Below, in pieces: positions 42,530-52,000 of a stretch of DNA of 64,000 bases. Position 1 is the first letter of the stretch, and each line of letters opens with the position of its first letter. Origin of the DNA: Paraktedonobacter carboxidivorans (GTDB lineage Bacteria > Chloroflexota > Ktedonobacteria > Ktedonobacterales > Ktedonobacteraceae); the NCBI GenBank assembly GCA_041156125.1, contig JBEVTI010000029.1:7207-71206 (forward strand). The letters run 5' to 3'. Made by a program: the position numbers and the translations under genes. The notes below the pieces were generated by a model. The model saw only the letters and a list, made by a program, of their open reading frames with translations, searched no databases and was not told the DNA's origin.

Positions 42530-43393
42530 TTAGAGTTCCTTGCGCAGGACAAAACCAATTTGCTGAATACGCACGAAGCCGAACCATTCATACAGGCGGT
42601 GGGCGTGCGTATTTTCTTCTTGCGTATTCAGCATAATACGGGTAGAGCGAGCACTTTTGAAGAAGCGTATAGCCTCGGCCATCAGGCGCGCGCCAACGCC
42701 CTGGCCGTTATAGTCGGGATGTACAGCGATACGCACCAGGTAGCCATACTCCCCGTCCAGGGCGTTAAACTGGTAGCCAATGATCTTGCCGTTAAGTTCG
42801 GCCACCACAAAATAAGGGTGGGTCTGCATAATATCGACAAGAGAAGCAGTATCATAGCGCCAGAGCTGCTCGAAGCAGAGTTCCTCCAGTCCAAGGATAG
42901 TATGGATATCGCGGGTATCGGCCCGGCGTAACTGCACGGCCTGGTTTCCCTCCGTAGGGCTGGCGTAATCAAACTTATCGTAGGCGTAGAGCCTGCGGAA
43001 CGGCGTAAAGCCGCGTTGTAGCAGAGGTGTGCGTAGCCAATCGTTCTCCAGATCGTTACCCGAGTAATAAAGCTTGCGTATCCCGCGCTCCTCCAGCGAA
43101 CTGGCCAGCCTTTCCATCAGGATATCCAGAAAGCGCAAAAACGCGCGGCTCTCCGTCCAACTCACCCCGAAGCCGCCAATCCAGGCCGAAGGTGGGTTGA
43201 GGGTTTGCGAGAGCAGAAAGCTGCGCAGGGACGTACCCTGAAAGAGACCGACCGCGGGATACGTTCTCAGGATATGCTTGAGTTCTTCCAGGGTAAAGCG
43301 CTGGTAGATATATTCAGAGGTGCTGAGCAGGCGGGTAATCAGGGCAAGATCGTTTGGCGACAGCAGGCGGACCTGTTCAGAACGTTGGAGCAT
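42530..43393 (-). CDS. Tandem-domain GNAT N-acetyltransferase, paired with AcuC-like deacetylase
   Basis: A 287-residue acetyltransferase with two GNAT-like halves. The first (about 1-135) is degenerate. The second (about 145-285) has the acetyl-CoA loop VRIAVHPDYNGQGVGARLM and the final RLYEWFGFVRIQ strand. ATG 43393 has GAGAGG upstream; an in-frame TTG lies two codons earlier. The gene follows the deacetylase gene by 23 bp on the same strand. Such GNAT/AcuC pairs, as in Bacillus acuA-acuC, control protein lysine acetylation. The target here is unknown, but sucCD are next door. Confidence 0.87.
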   Translation of the reverse strand: MLQRSEQVRLLSPNDLALITRLLSTSEYIYQRFTLEELKHILRTYPAVGLFQGTSLRSFLLSQTLNPPSAWIGGFGVSWTESRAFLRFLDILMERLASSLEERGIRKLYYSGNDLENDWLRTPLLQRGFTPFRRLYAYDKFDYASPTEGNQAVQLRRADTRDIHTILGLEELCFEQLWRYDTASLVDIMQTHPYFVVAELNGKIIGYQFNALDGEYGYLVRIAVHPDYNGQGVGARLMAEAIRFFKSARSTRIMLNTQEENTHAHRLYEWFGFVRIQQIGFVLRKEL

Positions 43394-43416
43394 ATGCAAC
43401 CTCTCTCTGGGTTCGC

Positions 43417-44562
43417 TCAGGCGTTGGGGCCTTTAACCTCGCGCCGCAAACGCTCAATATCGGGTTTAGGTGCGTTACGCATACGGTAGCCTTTCAGTTC
43501 GTGGATGCGGCGCAGTTCGCCAATCAGCACATCCAGATTAAGGCTAAACTCTTTCTCAGGGGCCGGACCCAACGAGTCAACCGCCGCGTCATCGCCCAGT
43601 AATTGATTGATGCAAGTCGCGGTGCAGGCGGCCATGGCTTCAATATTATAACCACCTTCCTGCACCATAATCACGCGGCCCGCGCAAAGTTCGTCTGCCA
43701 GGTCGAGGATGATCTCATTCAGTTTAGCAAAAGCCGCCGTCGAAAGATACATCTCGCCCAGTGGATCGGTCCAGTGGGCATCAAAGCCGGCGGAGACCAG
43801 GATCAACTGGGGATTAAAGCGCTCGGCGAGCGGGGCCAGCACCTGGCGAAAGACCGCCTCAAAAGGACCGAAATCGGTAGCCGCGGGCAGAGGTACATTG
43901 ACCGTTGTACCCAGCGCGGCACCGCTGCCTCGCTCACTTGAAAGACCAGTGCCGGGATAGAACGGTGCCTGGTGCGTCGAGAAATAGAGCACGCGCGGAT
44001 CAGCGTAGAACACGTCCTGCGTCCCATTGCCGTGATGGACATCGTAATCGATAATCATCACCCGCTCCAGGCTGTGACGCTCAATGGCATAGCGGGCCGC
44101 GATAGCTACATTATTAAACAGGCAAAAGCCCATCGCGTTATCAGCCAGCGCGTGATGACCGGGCGGGCGCACCAGGCAGTAAGCATTAGCTACCGTGCCC
44201 TGGAGGACCGCGTCAACAGCCGTCAGCCCTGCGCCAGCCGCGTAAATAGCCGCCTCATATGAGCGCGCCGACACGTAGGTATCGGTCGCGAAGAAACGCG
44301 ACTCCTGCCCGCTCTCCGCTGCCAGGCGACCGGCTCGCTCAGCCGCGTGTTGCACACGCTGAATATAGGCTGGCGTGTGAATCAGGGCCAATTCTTCCAC
44401 ACTGGCAGCGCGCGGAGCCAGGTGTGTCAGGCCCTCGCGTTCCATCCAGTTCAGGCGTGTCAGGACCTCTAATGCCACGCGCAAGCGCTCCGGCTGCTCA
44501 GGATGCTCGCCAGGCGTAATGTGTTCCAAAAAGATTGGATCGTAGATCAGGGCAGTTGTCAT
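43417..44562 (-). CDS. Histone deacetylase superfamily protein (AcuC-like)
   Basis: A 381-residue Zn-dependent deacetylase. The core motifs are intact: HPEQPERL near the N-terminus, LVRPPGHHA (charge-relay His pair, about residue 140), the DYDVHHGNGTQD metal motif (about 178), STHQAPFYPGTG, and VSAGFDAHWTDPLG (second metal Asp). An active site Tyr replaces the usual GGY near EGGYN (about 315). It removes acetyl groups from lysine or polyamines. ATG 44562 follows AAAGAG; GTG two codons earlier is an alternative. Its neighbour is a GNAT in the same operon, upstream of which is a TATAAT-like -10 on the minus strand at about 44628. Confidence 0.9.
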   Translation of the reverse strand: MTTALIYDPIFLEHITPGEHPEQPERLRVALEVLTRLNWMEREGLTHLAPRAASVEELALIHTPAYIQRVQHAAERAGRLAAESGQESRFFATDTYVSARSYEAAIYAAGAGLTAVDAVLQGTVANAYCLVRPPGHHALADNAMGFCLFNNVAIAARYAIERHSLERVMIIDYDVHHGNGTQDVFYADPRVLYFSTHQAPFYPGTGLSSERGSGAALGTTVNVPLPAATDFGPFEAVFRQVLAPLAERFNPQLILVSAGFDAHWTDPLGEMYLSTAAFAKLNEIILDLADELCAGRVIMVQEGGYNIEAMAACTATCINQLLGDDAAVDSLGPAPEKEFSLNLDVLIGELRRIHELKGYRMRNAPKPDIERLRREVKGPNA

Positions 44563-44719
44563 AAACACTCTTTCTAGTTATCCCGCAGGCACAGGCATAG
44601 GTTGCCAGGCAATTTCCCATTCTGCATATTATAGGCAAAAGCGAGCCGAAGGTCTAGAGGGATATGCTGGGTGTCAAGGGCCTTGCAAAGCGAGAAAGCG
44701 ACTTTGAAACAGCTCTCTC

Positions 44720-44795
44720 CTGGGTATCTGGAGTAAAGAGGAAGACGGAAGCAGGCGCGCCTACTTCCGTCTTCCTCTTTACTCCAGATACCCAG
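44720..44795. terminator. 32-bp perfect hairpin after sucD
   Basis: Arms 44720-44751 and 44764-44795 match exactly. The interior AGGCGCGCCT is itself self-complementary, so after one mismatch the stem reaches about 37 bp with almost no loop. It lies five bases past the sucD stop codon and probably terminates the sucCD operon. Confidence 0.7.
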
Positions 44796-44800
44796 CATAT

Positions 44801-45679
44801 TTATTGCAGGCGCGTAAGCGCCTCCTGCACGAGAGTCGGGATATCGAAGATTGTATCGGCGACGGGTACGCCCGCCTCTTGCAGGGCGTTGACTTTGCCC
44901 TGAGCTGTGCCAGTATTGCCGGAGATAATCGCGCCCGCGTGGCCCATGCGTTTGCCCGCGGGAGCGGTACGCCCGGAGATAAAGGCCACCACAGGCTTCT
45001 TCATCGAGCTTTTGATGTATTCCGCGGCATCCTCTTCATCGCTACCACCGATCTCGCCGCACATTACCACCACTTTCGTCTGCGGATCAGCCTCAAACTG
45101 TCTCAGGTAGTCCGCGAACGTCGAGCCGATGATAGGGTCGCCACCGATGCCGATGCAGGTGGACTGGCCGATCCCGGCCTGCGTCAGTAATGAGACCACC
45201 TCGTAGGTAGCTGTACCGGAACGTGAGATAAAGCCCACGGGTCCAGGCTGGAAGATCTGGTAAGGGATAATGCCGATTTTGCCCAGTCCGGGAGTACACA
45301 TGCCTGGACAGTTAGGACCGATCAGCGTAGCGTCATGCTCGCGCACTAACAGCATCGCGCGTGTCATATCGATGACAGGGATATTTTCAGTAATACAGAC
45401 GATCAGCTTGATACCGGCGCTTGCGCACTCCATGATCGAATCTGCAGCGCCCGCCGGTGGTACAAAGATACAGGCCGCGTTCGCCTCGGTAGCGGTAATC
45501 GCCTCGGCTACCGTATCGAAGACCGGTACCCCCTCGACCGTCTGCCCGCCCTTGCCGGGCGTTACGCCCCCGACCAGGCTAGTACCGGCCTTGAGCATAT
45601 TAGCGGTATGGTATTTGCCTTCGCGTCCCGTAATGCCGGTAACAATCACGCGGGTATGTTTATCAAGTAAAATGCTCAT
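44801..45679 (-). CDS. sucD: Succinyl-CoA synthetase alpha subunit
   Basis: Catalytic subunit of the TCA-cycle enzyme that makes ATP or GTP from succinyl-CoA. The 292-residue protein has the CoA-binding Rossmann motif VIVTGITGREGKYHT, VGGVTPGKGG, LIGPNCPGM, and the phosphohistidine loop GKRMGHAGAII with His247. All sites are standard and the length is normal. It follows sucC by 14 bp, so it is the second gene of a sucCD operon. Confidence 0.97.
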   Translation of the reverse strand: MSILLDKHTRVIVTGITGREGKYHTANMLKAGTSLVGGVTPGKGGQTVEGVPVFDTVAEAITATEANAACIFVPPAGAADSIMECASAGIKLIVCITENIPVIDMTRAMLLVREHDATLIGPNCPGMCTPGLGKIGIIPYQIFQPGPVGFISRSGTATYEVVSLLTQAGIGQSTCIGIGGDPIIGSTFADYLRQFEADPQTKVVVMCGEIGGSDEEDAAEYIKSSMKKPVVAFISGRTAPAGKRMGHAGAIISGNTGTAQGKVNALQEAGVPVADTIFDIPTLVQEALTRLQ

Positions 45680-45693
45680 TTTCCGTTTTCCCT

Positions 45694-46833
45694 TTAGTCC
45701 AGCGCCTTCACGGCGGCGACAATCTTTTGCGCGCCCTCGCGCATATCTTTGCCCCAGGCCAGGCCAGCGTCTTTCAGCAGAGCCTTGCCCTCCTCAGCGC
45801 CTGTCCCGGAGAGACGCACCACGATAGGCATGCCCTTGGGCAGATAGGCCTGTGCCTGGATAACGCCGCGTGCCACCTCCTCGCCGCGTGTAATGCCGCC
45901 GAAGATATTGACCAGGATGCCCTTTACATCGGGATCGCTGGCGACAAAGCGTAGCGCCTTCTCCATCACCGCGGCCTTCGCGCCTCCGCCGATATCCAGG
46001 AAATTCGCCGGCTTGCCACCGGAGCGAGCCACCATATCCAGCGTCGTCATCACCAGGCCAGCGCCATTGCCGATAATTCCGACATCGCCATCGAGCTTAA
46101 CATAAGTCAGGCCCTCCTGTTTAGCGCGAAACTCCAGGGGATTAGATTCCTCAGGTTCAGCCCAGGTGGCGTACTCTTGCTGGCGATACAGACCGTTATC
46201 ATCGATAACAATTTTGGCATCAGCGGCCTGCACCTGTCCATCGCGCGTCAAGACCAGCGGATTGATCTCAGCGGTATTGGCATCGATATCGATAAAGGCT
46301 TTGGCCAGGGCGGTCAGAATCGCGCCGCCTTTAGCGATCACCAGCGAAGGCAGACCCGCGCGTGCCAGGATATCGCGCGCCTCGAAGGGACGCAGACCTG
46401 TACGCATATCGATTGGCTGCTTGATAATCTTCTCTGGCGTAGTCGCGGCCACCTCCTCGATATCGATGCCTCCGGCCTTAGAAACCATAACTACTGGTGC
46501 CTGGCTTTTGCGATCGATAATAATGCCCAGATAATATTCTTCGGCAATATCGACCATAGAGGTCACCAGCACCTTCTCGACAGTCAAGCCTTTAATATCC
46601 ATACCGAGAATTTTAGACGCAGCCTCGCGTGCCTCCGCTGGAGTGTGGCCAAATTTTACCCCACCCGCCTTGCCTCGTCCCCCTACATAAACCTGGGCCT
46701 TGACCACCACCGGGCCACCCAGTTCGCGCGCAATAGCCTCAGCTTCTTCCGGCGTCGCGGCTACTTTCCCCGGCTGAACCGGGATACCATAGCGCGCCAG
46801 AATATCTTTGGCCTGATATTCATGGATTTTCAC
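45694..46833 (-). CDS. sucC: Succinyl-CoA synthetase beta subunit (ADP-forming)
   Basis: ATP-grasp subunit pairing with SucD. The GTG start at 46833, with AAAGGAGAGG before it, gives 379 residues beginning MKIHEYQAKDILARYGIPV, the usual N-terminus. Later motifs include VKAQVYVGGRGKAGGVK (nucleotide loop), EINPLVLT (Mg-binding) and GGGAKA. The longer open frame reaching 47007 is upstream noise. The two genes, in the standard order, are cotranscribed and end at the palindrome beyond sucD. Confidence 0.96.
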   Translation of the reverse strand: MKIHEYQAKDILARYGIPVQPGKVAATPEEAEAIARELGGPVVVKAQVYVGGRGKAGGVKFGHTPAEAREAASKILGMDIKGLTVEKVLVTSMVDIAEEYYLGIIIDRKSQAPVVMVSKAGGIDIEEVAATTPEKIIKQPIDMRTGLRPFEARDILARAGLPSLVIAKGGAILTALAKAFIDIDANTAEINPLVLTRDGQVQAADAKIVIDDNGLYRQQEYATWAEPEESNPLEFRAKQEGLTYVKLDGDVGIIGNGAGLVMTTLDMVARSGGKPANFLDIGGGAKAAVMEKALRFVASDPDVKGILVNIFGGITRGEEVARGVIQAQAYLPKGMPIVVRLSGTGAEEGKALLKDAGLAWGKDMREGAQKIVAAVKALD

Positions 46834-47213
46834 AACAAACCTCTCCTTTAAACACATAGTAGAGAAATACAGCGGTATATGTATCATATGCCTGGCCGAT
46901 CCTGGCGCAGTCAAGCGGGCATACAATTGTGATTGATGGTTTCGGCTCGCCCCTGGTGCCGCTAGAAGCGAAGATATAAGCAGTCCTTCGCGATCTCTCG
47001 CGCTCATTATATGTCCTCGTCTGCATGCCCGTCAATTCTTTCGCGTTTTGCAAAACGCCTCCATTTCCTTCGGGGCGGGCGAGTAGGTCAAAAGACTTTT
47101 TAATAACTCTGGGACTATCCTCTATGATGTTTACCTGGGATTGGAAACTGTTGTATCATAGATTATTAGGACAAAGAAAGACTGTTCAATAATCGAGGGG
47201 GAAATATTAAAAC
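46834..47213. other. Divergent promoter region of sucC and an anchored protein gene
   Basis: Nothing coding was accepted. It holds the sucC leader, a perfect 16-bp palindrome GCGTTTTGCAAAACGC at 47043-47058, and G-rich CGGGGCGGGCGAG. A weak -10 (TATCATAG) for the plus-strand gene is at about 47154. The palindrome might be an operator or a degenerate member of the repeat family. Confidence 0.4.
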
Positions 47214-48245
47214 ATGTCTAGACAGCTATCGGATGCGCCAGTCAAGCCAGATGAGCAGGTCAAGATTGCAATTACTGGTAGTCTACCAATTCTCAAAAGT
47301 AGAGAGCCAGCAGTTTTCTGGCCATGGTTAGGTGGATTACTGTTAGTTGGTCTGGTGATTGTTGGCATCGTCACCCTCTCCGTCTGGAATTGGCTTAACA
47401 ATGTTCAGATCGGGAGCGGAGTTAGCCAGGCTTCATCCTCTGTCTCAACTCTTCAAATAGGGCGCAGTGCTATATACGCGGATCTTAATATTACCTGGAT
47501 CAATGCGCAATATACGACATTTTTTAGCGACGACCCCATTCACGCGGGAGCGGCCACCATACGTATCGGCCTGAGTGTGAATAATCCCACGAGCAATACA
47601 GTAGTCATCACCTACTATGATGACGTACGCCTGCTGGTGCCTGGACAGCAGCCGTTTGTGCCGACCAACCTGAATCTTTCCGCGGCTCCCCAGAAGGGGA
47701 CAACTCAAACTGGCTGGATCGATTTCCCGGTCCCCCAGAAGCTTGACCTCAACAGCCTGAAGCTACAGTTGGGCAATGCCGCGGCCAACGAATTACTGGT
47801 CACTGTTCCAGCGCAAGACAAATTTAATGCCACCCAGCACAATATGCAAACTTTTCACCCCCCCTTAACAGTTACCTACTACTTTAAAGGCTGGCAATTG
47901 CCCGGTTATGATCTTGTCTACCATCTCAATAGCGTTGATGTGCGCGATTCCTATAACGGCGTCGAGACCAAGGCCGGTCAGCAATTCTATGCCCTTAACT
48001 GGACGGTTGATAATCCAAATGGGGCCACGGTTAATCCTGGTCTGGGTTTTGACTATATTCGCCTCGTATTCAGCGGAGGCAATCGCCCACCGATGGATAA
48101 CACCCTGCCAGTCGGTTTCAAGGCTAACTCCTCCAGGGTAGGAGGGCGCGTCGTCTTCGCAGGTCCCTCTAACCTGCGCTCTCTAACCATCGTCTTCCTG
48201 CGCCAGGCCATCGCAGGAGGGGACTCCTATAACGTTTCGTGGTAG
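47214..48245 (+). CDS. Single-pass membrane protein with extracellular beta-rich domains
   Basis: A 343-residue protein I do not recognise. A ~33-residue polar N-terminus is followed by one transmembrane helix (about 34-62, PWLGGLLLVGLVIVGIVTLSVW). About 280 extracellular residues follow, in two similar beta-rich parts: STLQIGRSAIYADLNITWINAQ ... IGLSVNNPTSNTVVITY, and LVYHLNSVDVRDSYNG ... ALNWTVDNPNGATVNPG. The repeated NxxxxVNNP pattern resembles DUF4352/Ig-like domains. GAGGGGG lies upstream of the ATG. No neighbours suggest a pathway. The gene ends close to a 30-bp palindrome. Confidence 0.78.
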   Translation: MSRQLSDAPVKPDEQVKIAITGSLPILKSREPAVFWPWLGGLLLVGLVIVGIVTLSVWNWLNNVQIGSGVSQASSSVSTLQIGRSAIYADLNITWINAQYTTFFSDDPIHAGAATIRIGLSVNNPTSNTVVITYYDDVRLLVPGQQPFVPTNLNLSAAPQKGTTQTGWIDFPVPQKLDLNSLKLQLGNAAANELLVTVPAQDKFNATQHNMQTFHPPLTVTYYFKGWQLPGYDLVYHLNSVDVRDSYNGVETKAGQQFYALNWTVDNPNGATVNPGLGFDYIRLVFSGGNRPPMDNTLPVGFKANSSRVGGRVVFAGPSNLRSLTIVFLRQAIAGGDSYNVSW

Positions 48246-48260
48246 AGCAGCTAGCTCCGA

Positions 48261-48332
48261 GTTAGCAAGCAACAAAGGGAGGGCCTGGGGCGGCTTCGCG
48301 CACCCCAGGCCCTCCCTTTGTTGCTTGCTAAC
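48261..48332. terminator. 30-bp perfect hairpin after the anchored protein gene
   Basis: Arms 48261-48290 and 48303-48332 match exactly with a 12-nt loop containing CTTCGC. It begins 15 bases after the stop codon. There is no T-run. Confidence 0.68.
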
Positions 48333-48335
48333 ACA

Positions 48336-48431
48336 GGCCAAAACACATTTTGCCTCCCCTTGTTTTTTCGTATTAGCTATGTTATATTGTTAGCATGATA
48401 TATATGTATCATGCTAACAATATAACATAGC
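48336..48431 (-). repeat. 25-bp AT-rich perfect palindrome with G-rich tail
   Basis: Arms 48376-48400 and 48407-48431 are exact reverse complements, loop TATATG. On the minus strand the palindrome is followed by ACAAGGGGAGGCAAAA and GTTTTGG (48361-48336), the shared tail. On the plus strand it sits 30 bp before the ATG of the small RHH-like gene and may also serve as its operator or promoter (TATATTG words). Confidence 0.65.
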
Positions 48432-48461
48432 AATTATCACAATTGCTACAAAGGAGAAGAT

Positions 48462-48752
48462 ATGGCACAGACAGATGCTGAAAAGAAGTCGTTTGACCCA
48501 CATTCTATCGAACGCGTCCAGATCGGGACGAGGATGGAAAAGAGCATGGTCAAAGTTCTGAAAGGGCTGGCCGAGTACATGGACATCTCGTTGGCAGACT
48601 TGCTTGAAGGCATCGTCCTGCACGCCTTTGCGGGCAAAGCTCCTTTTAGTGGGCTTACTCTTGAACAGATTGCTCGCCTCAAAGAGATATACGGGATGCA
48701 CTATAGCACCGAGGCAAGCCATAGCTTGCGGGAAGCAACTCCTGAAAGTTAG
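48462..48752 (+). CDS. Small ribbon-helix-helix-like protein
   Basis: A 96-residue protein. The middle (about residues 17-55) has RVQIGTRMEKSMVKVLKGLAEY followed by MDISLADLLEGIVLHAF, a strand-helix-helix pattern that resembles ribbon-helix-helix DNA-binding proteins with a divergent start. The rest is helical (SGLTLEQIARLKEIYGMHY). Strong AAAGGAG six bases before the ATG. A perfect 25-bp palindrome lies 30 bp upstream and CAATT-ATCAC-AATTG just after it, both candidate operators, so self-regulation is inferred. The next plus-strand gene is the giant Ala/Glu protein. Not a known family by eye. Confidence 0.65.
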   Translation: MAQTDAEKKSFDPHSIERVQIGTRMEKSMVKVLKGLAEYMDISLADLLEGIVLHAFAGKAPFSGLTLEQIARLKEIYGMHYSTEASHSLREATPES

Positions 48753-49091
48753 CAGGAAAAAGAGGCATAAAATCCTATATTTAGAGGCAGTCCTGGAGAG
48801 GGGGTCTGCCTCTAAAAAATTACAGAAGATTAAACAAATAGCGAAAAGGGTGCAAAGGTATCATAAAACAAGCCTGGCACACTATCACATTGATTTGGAC
48901 TGAGTATTAACAAAAAGTTGACTCCGCTAAGAATCGCCCGTATAATATTGGTAGGAAGCGATTTGCTGTCCGGCAAAAGGTATCCGCCCTGGATATTTCA
49001 TTATGGACAGGTCTATCGTAACTCACCTTATCTATCCCTTTTGGCGACTAAAAACTATCCTAAACTCAAATTCTACATCAGGAGGTTTTTC
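48753..49091. other. Gap between RHH-like and Ala/Glu genes
   Basis: Contains a hairpin TTTAGAGGCAG...CTGCCTCTAAA (arms 48780-48790 and 48806-48816), which could end the RHH transcript, then an AT-rich stretch likely to hold the promoter of the giant gene. An in-frame upstream extension to 48918 has no RBS and is not accepted as coding. Confidence 0.45.
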
Positions 49092-52000
49092 GTGGCTACC
49101 AACGAATCGATTGAAAGAATAGTGGATTCCCTTTGTGATGCGCTCCTGCAAGACGAAGGTACTTTAAACAATAGAGAGAGAGAGCTTCTGGCTGGAGTTC
49201 TCCAATACGTCCAGGAAGACAATGGCGTCACACCCGAGATGAATGCTCTGCTGACCGAAAAAGTCGCCGTGGCCGTCAAAAACGTTGTTGCAAAGCGTGT
49301 CTTAAACACCATTGTAGAAATCGTTGGCAAGCGTCTGTCCAGTCAAACCCTTGACGCAGCGCTTGTAGTCCTGTCATTATCCACACAGAATTCTGTGTAC
49401 CCAACTGCCAAATTAGCCGAACCAGAGGTTCAGGCCCCCCTCAGCGTTGAGGAGCTTTTTACCGAGGGTGAGGCAGAGACCGTGCTTGAAGTAAGCCCGG
49501 CAGAAGCTTTCGTGGAGATCATAGCCGTGGAGGCCATGACTGAAGCGGAGGTTGAGTTCGCCGAGGAGCTGGCGCGAGACGAGAGCGAATTTGCTGACGC
49601 TGAAGAGGCTGAGATAGTTGAGGAAGCCGAAGCAGAAGCGCAAGCTGAAGAGTTCGACGAAGTTGAGACGGAAACGGAAGCCGAAGCCGAAGAACTGGCT
49701 GTAGAAGCCGAGATGGAGGCAGAGGCAGAGATTGCAGAAGAGGCAGAAGCGCAGGCCGAAGAAGTAGAACTGGTGCGGGAAGAAGTAGTAGAAGTGTTAC
49801 AAGTCATGGAAGCGGCAGTCGCGGACCAGGCGGATGTACTCGCGTCAGCCATTCAGGGAGCGCAAGCCGAAGAGGCCGAGCTTGAAACGATCGCCACAGA
49901 CATAGCGCAAGAAATTGCCGTGCTTGACGGGGAGATCGAGCAACTAGAAGAAGCAACTGCCGAGGCAGAGAGCGCGGGAGAAGTAGCGGTCCTGGAAGAA
50001 GTCATGGAACAGGCCAGTGCCGCGAAGCTCGAGCTAGAAGCCGAGGCAGAAGTCATAGCCGAAGCCACAGCTGTAGTAGAAGCGGCAGTTGAGGTTCTGA
50101 TAGCCGAAAAAGCCGCAGTAGAAGAGCTTGTAGAAGTGTTGGAAGAAGCGGAAACGGTCACCTTTGAGCAAGTAGAGTCCGCCCTCGAAGAAGAGGTCGA
50201 ACTAGCAAGCGCAACCACGGCAGAGCCAGCCGCAAGCGAGAGCCACGAAGAGGCAGAAGTGACTGCGGAAGAGATCGCTGAAGCAGAAATGGAAGCCGAG
50301 ATCCTGCTCGAAGTAGCCGAAGAAATGGCGGTAGAAGAGGCAATAGCTAGAGAGGTAGCTGAAGAGCTTGCTGAAGAAGCGCTTGCCGAAGAAACCGAGA
50401 CCGAAGCGGAAGTGGAAGCCGAAGCAGAGGCAGAGGATTCTGAGGTAGAAGCCGAAGCAGAGGCAGAAGCCGAAGCCGAAGCGACAGAAAGCATAGAGGC
50501 AGAAGAGCTAGCTCCTGAAGAAGTAGTGGAGATACTGGAAGTAATAGAGGCGGTAGCCGCGATCCAGGCGGATGTTCTGGCCTCAGCTGTGCAGGAAGCG
50601 CTTGCCGAAGAGGTCTCGCTTGAAGTAGCTGCTGCGGAAATTGCGCAAGAAATCGAGGGGTTAGAAGCCAAAATTGAGGAACTGGTAGAAGCAGCGATCG
50701 AAGCAGAAAGCGCGGTGGAAGAAGCAGCGTTAGAGGAAACCATTGAGGAAGCGCTGACCGAAGAAGCCGAGCTTAGAGTCGAAGCCAGTGCCACCGCTGA
50801 GGCTATTGCCGAGATAGAAGAAGTAGTTGAGGCCCTGACTACTGAAGAAGCCGCGGTAGAAGCACTCGTCGAAGCATTGGAAGAAGCGGAAACAGTTACC
50901 CTTGAGGAAGTCGCGGAAACGGAAACAGCCGCGGAGACGACCCCTGAGGAAGAAGCCGAAGAGGCTGCGGAAGCGGTAGCAGAGGCGGAGATCGTCCTCG
51001 AAGACGCTAGAGAGACTGCTGAAGAAGCCGAGACAGAGGAAGAAGCCGAAGAGGCCGCGGAAGCGGTAGCGGAGGCGGAAATAGCCCTTGAAGTAGCTGA
51101 AGAGGCAGCCAACGAAGCCGAAGAGGTCGCGGAGGCGGTAGCTGAGGCAGAGATGATCCTCGAAGATGCCGAAGAGGCAGCCGAAGAAGCCGAAGAAGCT
51201 GAGTCTTCCATCGCGGTAGCAGAGGCGGAAGCGGAAGAGGCTACAGAAGCGGAAATCATGGAAGAGATAGCCGCGGAAGTGACTGCAGAGGAAGAAGCCG
51301 AAGAGGCAGCCGAAGCAGTAGTGGAAGCGGAGATCATCCTCGAAGACGCCAGAGAGGCGGCGGACGAAGCTGAGACAGCGGAAGAAGCCGAAGAGGCCGC
51401 GGAAGCGGTAGCAGAGGCGGAGATCATCCTCGAAGACGCCGAAGAGGCAGCCGAAGAAGCTGAAGCAGCTGAGTCCTCCATCGCGGTAGCAGAGGCAGAA
51501 GCCGAAGAGATCGCGGAAGCCGAAGAGGCTACAGAAGCGGAAATCATAGAAGAGATAGCCGCGGAAGTGACGGCAGAGGAAGAAGCTGAAGAGGCAGCCG
51601 AAGCAGTAGCAGAGGCGGAGATCATCCTCGAAGACGCCAGAGAGGCAGCGGACGAAGCTGAGACAGAGGAAGCCATCGAAGAGGCAGACGAGGCGATAGA
51701 GCAAGCCGAGCTGCGTCTCGAATTGGCCGAAGAAGTGGCAGCGGAAGACGCGGCAATCGCGGCTGAGGCAACTGGAGCAACAAGCATCGCTGAGACCGCG
51801 GAAGAGGCTACCGCTCAGGCGGCGGAAGCGGAGATCCTCGCGGGGGATGAGATAGCGTCTGATGAGTCTGACTCAGAGGCAATAGTCGCCCAAGCAGCCG
51901 ACGAGGGAGCAGCTGAGGACGAGGAAGCCGAAGAGGCAGCGGAAGCCGAGATTCTCGAAGTGGAAGGGCTAGCGCTCGCGGACGAAATAGCCACGGAAGC

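Noticed and set aside
48918..49091. Upstream extension of the Ala/Glu gene
   Set aside because: No RBS before the earlier ATG; AGGAGG sits exactly before GTG 49092.
49853..51787. 644-codon minus-strand frame, Ser/Ala-rich
   Set aside because: It is the shadow of Ala/Glu codons (GCN and GAR read backwards are stop-free). It has no RBS and no domain.
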